Part shown: in pieces, positions 22,997 through 32,030 of the stretch
Numbering within the stretch: position 1 is the stretch's first letter
How the letters are laid out: each line of letters starts with the position of its first letter
NCBI GenBank assembly: GCA_964368455.1
Contig: CAYJAZ010000003.1
Span: 1 to 64,000 of the forward strand
Source of the DNA: CAYJAZ01 sp964368455
Lineage (GTDB): Bacteria > Desulfobacterota > Desulfovibrionia > Desulfovibrionales > Desulfovibrionaceae
Direction of reading: 5' to 3'
Length of the DNA stretch: 64,000 nt
The notes under the pieces: model-generated
Told to the model about the DNA's origin: nothing
The model's input: the letters and a program-made list of their open reading frames with translations, nothing else
Database searches by the model: none
Made by a program: the position numbers and the translations under genes

Positions 22997-24112
22997 AGTA
23001 GACGAAGAAAAACTATCAAAAATAGCAAAATTAACGTCTTTTTTTACCATTTTTTCTTTAAGTATAAGCAGTTCTTTTTTTACTTGTTGTAATTCGTCTT
23101 CTTTTTCAATCCATTTTTCAAGTGCTGCAAGAATATTTTCTTTTGTGGCATTTTCTTGCAGAAATTCTGGAAAAACTTCTTTATTTAATATGAGATTTGC
23201 GAGGCCAGCGTATTTGCATTTCACAAATGTTTTTGCGATAAAGTATGAAAATGGCGAAACAATGTAGGAAATAATGGTTGGTAGCTCTAGCAAGGCGGTT
23301 TCTAGAGTGGCTGTGCCTGAGGCTGCTATACAGAAATCGCAAGATTTTAAAAATGTATAACGATCTTTTGCAGGAATGAAATTTACTTGTAATGGATTTT
23401 CTTCTAGATTCAAGAATGACTGTAGATATTCTTGTGTAAAGTTAGGGGCTTGAATAATACTTATTTCTGCATGCTTGTGTTTTTCTTGTATAGATTTTGC
23501 TACTTGAGCAAAGAGGGGAAGAAGCTTTGAAACTTCTTTTTTTCTACTACCTGGCATAAGAGCTATTTTGAGTGAAGAATTATTTGTATCTTGTTGAATT
23601 TCATTGTATTCTTCAAGAAAAGCAACAAGTGGATTTTGTATATATTGCACTTGGATATTGTGTTTTTTGTAGTATTCCACTTCAAAGGGAAGTATGCATA
23701 ATATTTTATCTACGTATTTTTTTAATGCATTAATGCGGTATTCTCGCCAAGCCCAAACTTTTGGCGGAATAAAATAATAGACTGGAATATTGTGTTTTTT
23801 TGCAAATTTTGCAAGAGGAAGATTGAATTCGGCACTATCGACTAAAAGAAGATAGTCTGGTTTTTCTTCAAGTATTCTTTGTTTTATTTTCTTTAGAAGG
23901 CCGAGAATGCGTGGTAGGGCAGAAAAAATTTCACTTATACCCATAACAGATAAAGAGCTGATATGAAATAAGTTTTCTTGTCCTGCTTCTTCGAGTTTAC
24001 TTCCGCCCATACCTATAGCTTTTAGTTCTGGATATGTTTTTTTTAATGCTTGAAGTAAGATGCCAGCTTGCATATCGCCTGAAACTTCACAGGCATTGAT
24101 CCAAATTTTCAT
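22952..24112 (-). CDS. lpxB: Lipid-A-disaccharide synthase LpxB
   Basis: A GT19 enzyme that joins UDP-2,3-diacylglucosamine and lipid X to lipid A disaccharide at the inner face of the inner membrane. The 386-residue product has KIWINACEVSGDMQAGILLQ, AIGMGGSKLEEAG, YYFIPPKVWAWREYRI and the C-terminal nucleotide site IAASGTATLETALLELPTI. The family usually ends soon after the LKEKM-type helix. Here the last ~16 residues (STEPPAGKGNNSLCKP) are encoded inside the right arm of the inverted repeat, so the C-terminus is repeat-derived. It lies 65 bp downstream of the Gate-domain gene, in the same direction. Confidence 0.93.
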   Translation of the reverse strand: MKIWINACEVSGDMQAGILLQALKKTYPELKAIGMGGSKLEEAGQENLFHISSLSVMGISEIFSALPRILGLLKKIKQRILEEKPDYLLLVDSAEFNLPLAKFAKKHNIPVYYFIPPKVWAWREYRINALKKYVDKILCILPFEVEYYKKHNIQVQYIQNPLVAFLEEYNEIQQDTNNSSLKIALMPGSRKKEVSKLLPLFAQVAKSIQEKHKHAEISIIQAPNFTQEYLQSFLNLEENPLQVNFIPAKDRYTFLKSCDFCIAASGTATLETALLELPTIISYIVSPFSYFIAKTFVKCKYAGLANLILNKEVFPEFLQENATKENILAALEKWIEKEDELQQVKKELLILKEKMVKKDVNFAIFDSFSSSTEPPAGKGNNSLCKP

Positions 24113-24177
24113 ACAAAATCCCTTTGCCTTTTATTGCTTTTGCTCCTATTGCTCATAGATAAATAGATAAGTTGCAT

Positions 24178-25146
24178 TTATGATAATGATATATCTTGTG
24201 CTGTATTTTTTTCATAAAATCTGAAATATAAGTATCTTATGATGACACCAGCAATAAGTAGTACAATTAAACGTCCAGCTAATGTAACCCAGAGAGAAGC
24301 CCCTATAAGAAGCATTAATAAAGTATCTTCGATAATTGCGTGTGCAATACCCATTAAAGTTGTTGCTAAAAAAAGATCTTTTTTTGTGAGTTTATCGCTT
24401 TGTGCTTCCTTTATTAATAGGCCGCTTCCATAAAGAATACCAGCTAAAAACCCAATAATTACAGTGCTTGCCGCTGCACTTGAAATGCCAAAAATCTTTA
24501 AAAAGGGTGTAAGGGCTTTTTCTAAATAGTCTGTGACGTGCATTTTCTTTAAAGCTGCATGTAAAAAGAGTACAAACCAAATTAAGCAAGCAATTCTTGC
24601 GAGATTGCTTAATTCTCCTAAAAGCCATGCGATCCAAGTTGTGTCGCTAGGAACTTGTAAAAGTATTGTGGCAGGTTCTTGATGAAAACCAGTTGTAATA
24701 TAGAATAAATGTAGTGCAACACCAGCAAAGCAGGCAACAACAAAACGTATAAAGGCTTGTCCCCAAAAAGAAAGGCCACATTGCTGAACAATTTTGCATT
24801 CCATAAGTAATGAATGCGCAATCAATGTGACAAGAGCAAAGGTAGAAACTTGTGCTATTGTTGGTACGCCAAGTTCTGGAATTAGAGCCACAACAGCCAC
24901 AATACCACCAGATAAACTCACTAATAAACCAGCTATAAAGGCAATGGCATATTCAGCAGGCAAGCCAAATAAATACATTAATGGTTCAAAAGGCATTGAA
25001 ATATATTGTATAAGGTTTAATTCAGTGAGCAATTTTACTGCTACAATAATAGGAATGATAACTTTAAATATTTTTTTTGCAACTAGAAGAGCATCAAAGA
25101 AAGTTTCTTTAAGAAGCAAGAGAGTTTGGTTAAGAATTGAAAACAT
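24178..25146 (-). CDS. Nucleoside-recognition (Gate) domain membrane protein
   Basis: A 322-residue inner-membrane protein with eight or more helices and two Gate-domain repeats like those in spore-maturation proteins SpmA/B and nucleoside transporters: LVAKKIFKVIIPIIVAVKLL, then AGLLVSLSGGIVAVVALIPE, and in the second half ASTVIIGFLAGILYGSGLLI with DLFLATTLMGIAHAIIEDTL. The family role is uncertain; solute or ion transport is inference. The ATG at 25146 has TGAGG upstream. The gene precedes lpxB by 65 bp and may be cotranscribed with it. Confidence 0.75.
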   Translation of the reverse strand: MFSILNQTLLLLKETFFDALLVAKKIFKVIIPIIVAVKLLTELNLIQYISMPFEPLMYLFGLPAEYAIAFIAGLLVSLSGGIVAVVALIPELGVPTIAQVSTFALVTLIAHSLLMECKIVQQCGLSFWGQAFIRFVVACFAGVALHLFYITTGFHQEPATILLQVPSDTTWIAWLLGELSNLARIACLIWFVLFLHAALKKMHVTDYLEKALTPFLKIFGISSAAASTVIIGFLAGILYGSGLLIKEAQSDKLTKKDLFLATTLMGIAHAIIEDTLLMLLIGASLWVTLAGRLIVLLIAGVIIRYLYFRFYEKNTAQDISLS

Positions 25147-25296
25147 AATAACCTCATAAAGCGAGTTTGGCAAAGTTTAGAGAGTATGAAATTTGTTTTG
25201 AGAAATACGTTTTTCTTTAAAAAGTCATACTATCTCTTACGCACAAAAGTGTATAGTGAATTATAAGATTATACAAGATAAAAAAATAATAAAAAA

Positions 25297-25337
25297 AATC
25301 CCCATAAAAAAGAAATTCTTTGTTATATTGGGGATTT
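25297..25337 (-). terminator. Terminator of rmlD
   Basis: On the minus strand AAATCCCCA and TGGGGATTT enclose a 22-nt AT-rich loop, then a run of T follows. It lies 34 bp after the rmlD stop. Confidence 0.75.
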
Positions 25338-25370
25338 GTAGTAGTTGCAAAATTTAAACTAAAATATTTA

Positions 25371-26252
25371 TTAAAATTCTTGTGAATAAATATAATCTCT
25401 TAAAGCCTGACTCCATGGTCTTGGATTGATGCCAGTTAATTCAGTGAATTTATTATGTGACAAAACTGAATATGCAGGTCTTTTTGCTTTTTGTGGATAT
25501 TCAGAAGATGGAATAGGAAGAACTTGAGTTGTTAATCCAGCTATTTGAAAAGCTTCTTGAGCAAAATCACTCCAAGAGGCTATGCCTGAATTTGTGAGAT
25601 GGTAGATGCCTTTAGCCTTTGCATTCACAAGAGCAAGAGAATTTGGTGCAAGGCCTAAGGTGTAGGAAGGCGAGCCAACTTGATCATAAACTACACTTAC
25701 TTCTTGACATTCTTTTGCTTTGGCAAGCATCACAGAAATAAAGTTTTTTCTTCCAGGGCCAAAAAGCCATGAAGTTCTGATTATAAGACATTGATGTAAT
25801 GATAGTTTTAATAAAGCTTCTTCCCCAGCAAGTTTGGAAGCACCATAAACAGAAAGAGGATTTGTCTTGTCTTCTTCTGTGTATGGAAGTTGACTTTTGC
25901 CGTCAAAGACAAAATCGGTAGAATAGTGAACAAGAGCTGTTTTTGAGCCTACAAGTAATTTGCCAAGATTTTCAGCAAAAGTAGCATTGACTTTAAAAGC
26001 TTCTTCTTTATTGTCTTCAGCTAAATCTACTTGCGTGTAAGCTATAGTATTATAGATGATGTCAGGAGTGTTTTTCTCGATATAATCACCCAAAAGTTTT
26101 GTGTTAAATATATCAAAATCTTGCCTACCAAGACACAGCACTTCGTATTTATTTTCTTCTTGTGCGTATGTTTTTGCAATTTCTTGCCCAAGTAAGCCAG
26201 TTTGCCCACCAAGCACAAGTACTTTTTTCTTCTTTTTTTCGGTTTTAGCCAT
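25371..26252 (-). CDS. rfbD: dTDP-4-dehydrorhamnose reductase RmlD
   Basis: A 293-residue extended short-chain reductase making dTDP-L-rhamnose from the 4-keto precursor with NAD(P)H. The dinucleotide motif is VLVLGGQTGLLGQEIA near residue 12, and the catalytic region shows YSTDFVFDGKSQLPYTEEDK then NPLSVYGASKLAGEEALL with the YxxxK pair, followed by IIRTSWLFGPGRKNF. The lysine-rich start (MAKTEKKKKK) is unusual but harmless. The ATG at 26252 was chosen over longer frames because the Rossmann strand follows. No other rml genes are adjacent, so the pathway is split. Confidence 0.88.
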   Translation of the reverse strand: MAKTEKKKKKVLVLGGQTGLLGQEIAKTYAQEENKYEVLCLGRQDFDIFNTKLLGDYIEKNTPDIIYNTIAYTQVDLAEDNKEEAFKVNATFAENLGKLLVGSKTALVHYSTDFVFDGKSQLPYTEEDKTNPLSVYGASKLAGEEALLKLSLHQCLIIRTSWLFGPGRKNFISVMLAKAKECQEVSVVYDQVGSPSYTLGLAPNSLALVNAKAKGIYHLTNSGIASWSDFAQEAFQIAGLTTQVLPIPSSEYPQKAKRPAYSVLSHNKFTELTGINPRPWSQALRDYIYSQEF

Positions 26253-26586
26253 AATAATTCTCTTTGTTTGAAAATCTGATTTGAGCATAATAGGCTTAAG
26301 AATAAATATTTTCAAGTCTTTTTTTTTTGCCCTTTTTTAGTGAAATACTTTAAATTATAAAATATCTTCATCAAAAACAAAGAAAAAGCATAAAAATTGA
26401 AGTATATTTTGCAGAATCTAAAAATTATGGAGAGTGATAATTTGCTTGCTCATTAAATAAAAAAAGAATATAGTGCGTGCATAAATTTTGAGATTAACAG
26501 AGCTTTTTTGTATTAATTGTTGAAATTATTTTAAAAATTAAACAAAAAGTCTGCAACAAACAGAATTCTTGTAGGAGATGATTAAG
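26253..26586. other. Intergenic region between divergent rmlD and purC
   Basis: 334 bp of AT-rich DNA holding both upstream regions. I see no gene, repeat or convincing hairpin in it. Confidence 0.6.
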
Positions 26587-27474
26587 ATGGCTGTACAAAC
26601 AACTGATATAAAAGAATATAAACTTCTTTCTCGTGGTAAGGTGAGAGATATTTATGAAATAGACGAAACAACTTTATTAATCGTCACCACCGACAGAATG
26701 TCTGCTTTTGACGTTATTTTGGATGAGCCTATTGCAGATAAAGGTAAGATATTGAACCAAATCACTTTATTTTGGTTTGAAATGTTTAAAGACATTATTC
26801 CTAATCATATTAAAATTTCTGATTTTTCAAAATTTCCAGCTGATTTACAAAAATACAAAGATTTAGATGGCAGAGCTGTTTTAGTGCAAAAGGCTAAGCC
26901 TCTTCCTATTGAATGTATTGTAAGAGGCTATATCACAGGTTCTGGTTGGAAGGATTATAAAAAAACTGGTATGGTTTGTGGTTATGTTTTACCAGAAAAT
27001 CTTCAAGAAAGTGCTAAGCTTGAAAAACCATTGTTCACTCCATCAACAAAGGCTGAACTTGGCGAACATGACGAAAATATCACTGTAGAACAAGCACAAA
27101 AATTACTTGGCAAAGAACTTGCTGATAAAGTAGAACGCATTTGTTTAGAAATGTACTCACGCGGTAGAGATTATGCTGAACAAAAAGGTATTATCATTGC
27201 TGATACTAAATTTGAATTTGGTTTAGTTGGCGATGAACTTATTGTTATTGATGAAGTTCTTACTCCGGATTCTTCACGTTTTTGGTCTAAAGCTGAATAC
27301 AAAGAAGGGCAAGGACAAGCTTCTTTTGATAAACAATTCTTACGTGATTGGCTTGAAACTCAAGATTGGGATAAAACAGCACCTGCACCAAAACTTGCAA
27401 AAGAAATTTCAGAAACAACTTCTGCTAAATATCTTGAAGCATTTACTAAATTAACAGGTTTAAATTTATCTTAA
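26587..27474 (+). CDS. purC: SAICAR synthetase PurC
   Basis: Phosphoribosylaminoimidazole-succinocarboxamide synthase joins CAIR and aspartate with ATP in purine synthesis. The 295-residue product carries LLSRGKVRDIYEIDETTLLI, TTDRMSAFDVILDEPIADKG, PIECIVRGYITGSGWKDYKK and the FEFGLV-DELIVIDEVLTPDS segment, all typical of the long (type 2, ~295 residue) form. An ATG at 26578 overlaps the AGGAG ribosome site (26573-26577), so the ATG at 26587 with a 9-bp spacing is the real start. It stands alone, with other purine genes elsewhere in the window. Confidence 0.95.
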   Translation: MAVQTTDIKEYKLLSRGKVRDIYEIDETTLLIVTTDRMSAFDVILDEPIADKGKILNQITLFWFEMFKDIIPNHIKISDFSKFPADLQKYKDLDGRAVLVQKAKPLPIECIVRGYITGSGWKDYKKTGMVCGYVLPENLQESAKLEKPLFTPSTKAELGEHDENITVEQAQKLLGKELADKVERICLEMYSRGRDYAEQKGIIIADTKFEFGLVGDELIVIDEVLTPDSSRFWSKAEYKEGQGQASFDKQFLRDWLETQDWDKTAPAPKLAKEISETTSAKYLEAFTKLTGLNLS

Positions 27475-27514
27475 TAAAATTACTTTGCAAGATTAGTGAA
27501 AAAAAATGCATGTA

Positions 27515-27543
27515 TTGACATTATGTTGATAATTCACTATCTT
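27515..27543 (+). promoter_or_regulatory. Sigma70-type promoter for fabI
   Basis: TTGACA at 27515-27520, a 17-bp spacer, and TATCTT at 27538-27543. Transcription would start near 27550, giving a leader of about 145 nt. Confidence 0.6.
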
Positions 27544-27550
27544 TAATCAG

Positions 27551-27695
27551 TTATAGACACATTTATATTAACTTTAGCTATGTGTTTTATTCAAGGTCTA
27601 GCTTGAATAATCAATTATACTATAAAATATTTCATAATTTCTTAGCTATAGGACAAATCTATGGCTAGAAAATTTTGAGACAGAAAGGGAAAACT
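27551..27695 (+). ncRNA. fabI leader with three hairpins
   Basis: Three consecutive perfect or near-perfect hairpins: ACACAT (27557-27562) with ATGTGT (27580-27585); TTATTCAAG (27587-27595) with CTTGAATAA (27602-27610); TAGCTATAG (27643-27651) with CTATGGCTA (27659-27667, one G-T). The last ends 28 nt before the fabI start, near the AAAGGGA ribosome site. I recognise no known RNA family. Confidence 0.35.
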
Positions 27696-28460
27696 ATGCT
27701 TTTAAAAGGAAAAAAAGCTCTTATTTTTGGTGTTGCGAATCAAAAAAGTATTGCTTACGGTGTAGCAAAAGAATTTATAGCGCAAGGCTGTGAAATTGCA
27801 CTAAGCTATCCTGGTGATGCAATTAAAAAGCGTGTTGAACCTATAGCAGAAGAACTAGGCTCAAAATTTACTTTTCAATGCGATGTTACATCTGATGAAC
27901 AAATAGTTCAAGCTGTGAACGATGTAAAAAGCAATTGGGACAATATTGATATACTTGTACATTCTATTGCTTTTGCACACAGAGACGACTTACATAATCG
28001 TTATATGGACACTTCAAGAGAAGGCTTTAGAATGGCTATGGATATTTCAGCTTATTCATTAGTTGCTCTTTGCAAGGCTTTTGAACCTATGTTAAATCCA
28101 AATTCTTCTGTTATGACAATGACTTATTATGGTGCACAAAAATATATCACTAATTATAATATGATGGGTGTTGCAAAGGCTGCCTTAGAAGCTTCTACTC
28201 TTTATTTAGCTAACGAACTTGGTGTAAATGGACACAGAATCAATGCTATTTCTGCTGGCCCTATCAAAACTTTAGCTGCTTCTGGTATTTCTGATTTCAG
28301 AACTATCTTAGAAAGAATTGAAATTTCAGCACCACTTAGACGCAATGTAACAATTGAAGACGTTGGTGGAACAGCTGCTTATTTGGCTTCTGATCTTTCT
28401 CGTGCTGTTACAGGCGAAACTATCTTTGTTGACTGCGGTTATCATACTTTAGGTATATAA
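27696..28460 (+). CDS. fabI: Enoyl-[acyl-carrier-protein] reductase FabI
   Basis: A 254-residue NADH-dependent enzyme for the last step of each fatty-acid elongation cycle. FabI-specific features are GKKALIFGVANQKSIAYGVA at the start and the catalytic Tyr154 with Lys161 (NYNMMGVAKAALEAS, Y-x6-K). Tyr144/145 lies in MTMTYYGAQKY, and VNGHRINAISAGPIKTLAA follows the active site. The ATG at 27696 has AAAGGGA upstream; a TTG start seven codons earlier lacks a ribosome site. It sits behind its own promoter and structured leader, and a terminator follows. Confidence 0.95.
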   Translation: MLLKGKKALIFGVANQKSIAYGVAKEFIAQGCEIALSYPGDAIKKRVEPIAEELGSKFTFQCDVTSDEQIVQAVNDVKSNWDNIDILVHSIAFAHRDDLHNRYMDTSREGFRMAMDISAYSLVALCKAFEPMLNPNSSVMTMTYYGAQKYITNYNMMGVAKAALEASTLYLANELGVNGHRINAISAGPIKTLAASGISDFRTILERIEISAPLRRNVTIEDVGGTAAYLASDLSRAVTGETIFVDCGYHTLGI

Positions 28461-28478
28461 TCTATTGAAATAAAATAT

Positions 28479-28514
28479 AAAAAGCCTCCTTTTTCTAAAG
28501 GGGGCTTTTTTGTG
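28479..28514. terminator. Rho-independent terminator
   Basis: AAAAGCCTCCTTT pairs with AAGGGGGCTTTT (G-T wobble) around TTCTA, followed by TTTTG. It serves fabI and possibly the convergent glycosyltransferase. Confidence 0.75.
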
Positions 28515-28551
28515 TTTAACTTTTTTTCAATTTTTTAATCTTGGGAGAGAT

Positions 28552-29853
28552 TTATAAGAGGCCAGCTTTTTCTTTGACTTTTCTTACTCTTTGTCTGTAA
28601 TCTTCAATGCTTGCCTTTGTTGAAGTGTCGTAATTTCTATCTAATTCATCTAATTGTGTGTAGAGTTCTCTGTCTAAATGTTTATATATATGTTTGTATT
28701 CTGCTAATTGATTTTTATGTTTTGAAAAATCTGTATTGCTAGATATATTCGAAATGAAAGAGAGCATTTGTTCTGGAATTTCTTCAGCTTCTATAAAATA
28801 TTCTACAGCTTTTAGAATTACTTCTTGATTTGGACTTCTTGTTATTTGCTTGATAAAAAGTTGCTGAATTTCTTTAGCATCGACTTCTGGATGTGTGAGT
28901 AAGGCAAAAAAACCTTCATCCCAAAAAGGTTCTTTTTGTAGCGCTTTTTTAATTTCTTCTTTATCGTTTTTTTCTAATAATGGAAGAAGAGCTGATTTAT
29001 GTCTTTCATTTAATTGAGGATTGAATTCAAGAAGAGCGTTGATTTTTAGCTGATAACCATCACGAATAAGAAGAGAATGGTAGTTTGGAGTAAAAAATTG
29101 TTTACTGTGTTTTGCATAGAGTCTTTTTGAATTATGTATTTCTTTATCACTTCTGCCTTGACTCATAGAGCAATAATGATAGATCTTCGATTGTGGCAAG
29201 ACAGCTAATTCTGTTTTTTTATGTTTCTGCGTGAAACGAATGCAAAAATCCACATCTTCAAAACCATTGATAAATCCTTCGTCGTAGCCATCTATTGAAA
29301 AGAAATCTTCTTTTGAAATTAAAAAAGCAGCTGCTGTGATGCAAGAATGCAAAGTTTTTCTTTTTGCAATTCTGTGATTTGCAGGAAAACCTGTGTAGAT
29401 ATGGCCAACTTGTAAGCCTGTGTAGTAAACGCCTATATGTTGAATTGTTGCTAAACCCTCATCGTCAGGCGGAAAGAGTAATAAAGGCGCAAGCATCTTA
29501 TGTGCGTCTGATTGTGAAAAATCTTCAAGAAGTGGTAAGAGCCAATTTTCTGTGACTTCTGTATCATTATTTAAAAAGAAAAGTAGTTTTGTTCTTGCCA
29601 TTTTTGCACCAAGATTACAGGCACCAGCAAAATTGAGATTGCTTTCTTGAGGAAGATAGACAAAATTTTCCCCAAAAAGTTTTTTCCCAAAATGAGGGGC
29701 TTCTTCATGCGTTTCATCATCTTTGAGTACATTAACAGCATTATTGATCAATACTATTTCTATAGGCAATTGGGTATGCTTTTTCAAACTTAACAGACAT
29801 TGTTTTGTGAGCTGCCATTGCCCAAAAGTTGGAATAATAACAGAAACAAGCAT
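28552..29853 (-). CDS. Family 2 glycosyltransferase
   Basis: A 433-residue protein. The N-terminal GT2 domain (about 1-245) has VSVIIPTFGQWQLTKQCLLS, IEIVLINNAVNVLKDDET, FLNNDTEVTENWLLPLLEDF with the metal-binding Asp pair, and YDEGFINGFEDVDFCIRFTQ. The C-terminal ~180 residues are helical with no family I recognise. It is a rhamnosyl- or hexosyltransferase-like enzyme for surface polysaccharide. It lies 37 bp after the sugar-nucleotide epimerase, in the same direction. AAGG is well spaced before the ATG. Confidence 0.8.
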   Translation of the reverse strand: MLVSVIIPTFGQWQLTKQCLLSLKKHTQLPIEIVLINNAVNVLKDDETHEEAPHFGKKLFGENFVYLPQESNLNFAGACNLGAKMARTKLLFFLNNDTEVTENWLLPLLEDFSQSDAHKMLAPLLLFPPDDEGLATIQHIGVYYTGLQVGHIYTGFPANHRIAKRKTLHSCITAAAFLISKEDFFSIDGYDEGFINGFEDVDFCIRFTQKHKKTELAVLPQSKIYHYCSMSQGRSDKEIHNSKRLYAKHSKQFFTPNYHSLLIRDGYQLKINALLEFNPQLNERHKSALLPLLEKNDKEEIKKALQKEPFWDEGFFALLTHPEVDAKEIQQLFIKQITRSPNQEVILKAVEYFIEAEEIPEQMLSFISNISSNTDFSKHKNQLAEYKHIYKHLDRELYTQLDELDRNYDTSTKASIEDYRQRVRKVKEKAGLL

Positions 29854-29890
29854 AGCATTTTCCTTTTTTTAAAGAATCAAAGAATAAAGC

Positions 29891-30892
29891 TTAACAATAA
29901 TAAGATTTATGCCATTTAATAAATTCTGCTATACCATCTTCAAGCTTTGTTTGCGGCTTGAAATTTATATAGTCAGTTAGGGCTGAAGTTTCAGCAGATG
30001 TAGCTACAACATCGCCAGCTTGCATTGGCATGAATTCCTTTATTGCTTCCTTGCCTATAGCCTTTTCTATTGTTTCAATAAAGTGCATAAGTTCAATGGT
30101 TTGACTATTGCCTATATTAAAAACTTTATAAGGAGCACTTGAAGTAGATGGATTGGGATTATTGCTATCCCAATCTGGATTTCTTGTTGGAGCTTTTTGT
30201 AAAAGTAAATATACAGAGTGGACTATATCATCTATATAAGTGAAATCTCTTTGCATTTTACCATAGTTAAAGACTTTGATAGGCCTGTCTTCTAGTATTG
30301 CTGAGGCAAAAAGATGCGGCGACATATCAGGTCTTCCCCAAGGGCCATAGACTGTGAAAAATCTTAAGCCGATAGTAGGTAGATCATAGAGATGTGAATA
30401 GGAATGTGCCATCAATTCATTAGATTTCTTTGTTGCTGCATATAAAGAAACAGGGTGCATAGTGCTGTCGTCGAGCGAATAAGGAAGGCTTGTGTTCAAA
30501 CCATAAATCGAGCTTGAAGAAGCATAGAGTAAGTTTTCTATATCGTATTGTCTTGAAGATTCTAAGATATTTCCATAGCCTACAAGGTTTGCTTGAATAT
30601 AATCATAAGGATGAGTGATGCTATGTCTCACTCCAGCTTGTCCGCCTAAGTTCACAACATGGCTTGGTCTATGTTTTTTAAATAATGCGTCAATAGCCTT
30701 TGTATTTACAATATCTTCATTGATAAAAGTAAAATTTAGAGAGTCGAGAGTTTTTAATCTGTCTTCTTTCAATTTCACAGAATAATAGTCATTCATACAG
30801 TCAATACCAATGACTTTATGGCCATTATCCAACAATTTCTTTGCTAGGCTTGCACCGATAAAACCGGCAACTCCAGTGATAAGAACTTTCAT
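29891..30892 (-). CDS. NAD-dependent epimerase, UDP-glucuronate 4-epimerase-like
   Basis: A 333-residue extended SDR. It has MKVLITGVAGFIGASLAKKL (NAD motif), NLGGQAGVRHSITHPYDYIQ, the active-site YAASSSIYG-type segment LLYASSSSIYGLN, then SLYAATKKSNELMAHSYSHL with YxxxK and TIGLRFFTVYGPWGRPDM. The GQAGVRHS and YGPWGRPDM signatures are those of the CapI/UDP-glucuronate 4-epimerase group, which supplies UDP-galacturonate for surface glycans. It sits between argF (15 bp upstream) and the glycosyltransferase (37 bp downstream), so the arginine and envelope genes may share a transcript. AGGAAAA precedes the ATG. Confidence 0.85.
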   Translation of the reverse strand: MKVLITGVAGFIGASLAKKLLDNGHKVIGIDCMNDYYSVKLKEDRLKTLDSLNFTFINEDIVNTKAIDALFKKHRPSHVVNLGGQAGVRHSITHPYDYIQANLVGYGNILESSRQYDIENLLYASSSSIYGLNTSLPYSLDDSTMHPVSLYAATKKSNELMAHSYSHLYDLPTIGLRFFTVYGPWGRPDMSPHLFASAILEDRPIKVFNYGKMQRDFTYIDDIVHSVYLLLQKAPTRNPDWDSNNPNPSTSSAPYKVFNIGNSQTIELMHFIETIEKAIGKEAIKEFMPMQAGDVVATSAETSALTDYINFKPQTKLEDGIAEFIKWHKSYYC

Positions 30893-30907
30893 ATTTTTTC
30901 CTATGAA

Positions 30908-31897
30908 TTAAGAGAGTGTTGCAACCATTACAGCTTTAATTGTGTGCATACGATTTTCTGCTTGATCAAAAACAATAGAAGCTTCTGATAAGAATACTTC
31001 ATCGCTCACTTCCATTGCTTCTAAGCCAAATTTCTTGTAGATTTCTTCGCCGACAGCAGTATTTCTGTCGTGAAAAGCAGGAAGGCAGTGTAAGAATTTG
31101 CAATTTGGGTTTTCAGTCATCTTCATACAATTTGCATTGATTTGGTAAGGAAGAAGTAGTTCAATTCTTTCTTTCCAAACTTCTTCTGCTTCGCCCATGC
31201 TGACCCAAACGTCTGTATAAAGGAAGTCGCAGTTCTTTACACCTTTTTCAATATCGTCAGTAATAAGGATTTTTGCCTTACTTTGTTCTGCAAGTTCAGC
31301 AGCCATATCTTGTATATATTCAGATGGTTGTAAAGATTTTGGTGCTATGATTCTGCAGCCCATACCCATCTTTGCAGCACCAATAAGCAAGGAATTTGCC
31401 ATATTATTTCTTGAATCGCCTATATAAGCAAAAGTTACTTTTGAAAGATCTTTATTGCAATGTTCTTGCATAGTAAGAAAATCTGCAAGTATTTGGGTGG
31501 GATGAGCTTCATCTGTGAGCCCATTCCAAACAGGAACAGATGAATTGAGTGCAAGTTCTTCCACTCTTTCTTGGCCATAACCTCTATATTGTATGCCGTC
31601 GTAAAAGCGAGAAAGCACTTTTGCTGTGTCGGCAATGGATTCTTTTTTTCCTATTTGTGAGCCGCTTGCTCCAAGAAAAGTCACTCTTGCACCTTGATCG
31701 TATGCCGCAACTTCAAAAGCACATCTTGTTCTTGTGCTGTCTTTTTCAAAAATCAGAGCAATGTTCTTGCCTTTGAGTTTTTGTTCTTCTTTGCCTTCTT
31801 TTTTAGCTTGTTTGCATTGAGCAGCAAGCTCTAAAAGATAAGAGAGTTCTTCTTTTGTGTGATCAAGTATTTTAAGAAAATGTCTGTTTTTTAACAT
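30908..31897 (-). CDS. argF: Ornithine carbamoyltransferase ArgF
   Basis: A 329-residue cytoplasmic enzyme making citrulline from ornithine and carbamoyl phosphate. The carbamoyl phosphate site is EKDSTRTRCAFEVAAYD and YRGYGQERVEELA; WNGLTDEAHPTQILADFL gives the HPTQ motif, and FLHCLPAFHDRNTAVGEE carries the HCLPAFHD ornithine-site motif. The length is normal and AGG precedes the ATG at 31897. It follows argB by 133 bp; both face left, and argD lies elsewhere (53894), so arginine genes are partly clustered. Confidence 0.95.
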   Translation of the reverse strand: MLKNRHFLKILDHTKEELSYLLELAAQCKQAKKEGKEEQKLKGKNIALIFEKDSTRTRCAFEVAAYDQGARVTFLGASGSQIGKKESIADTAKVLSRFYDGIQYRGYGQERVEELALNSSVPVWNGLTDEAHPTQILADFLTMQEHCNKDLSKVTFAYIGDSRNNMANSLLIGAAKMGMGCRIIAPKSLQPSEYIQDMAAELAEQSKAKILITDDIEKGVKNCDFLYTDVWVSMGEAEEVWKERIELLLPYQINANCMKMTENPNCKFLHCLPAFHDRNTAVGEEIYKKFGLEAMEVSDEVFLSEASIVFDQAENRMHTIKAVMVATLS

Positions 31898-32030
31898 TTG
31901 CGTACCTATTCCCTATATAATTATGTTGAATTTTGTTCTTAATTTTTTTTGAAATAAAGAATCATACTAAAGCAGATTTGAAAGAAAATCAATAGATTGA
32001 AAATGAAGGAATTTATGGCCTTGTGAGGGA

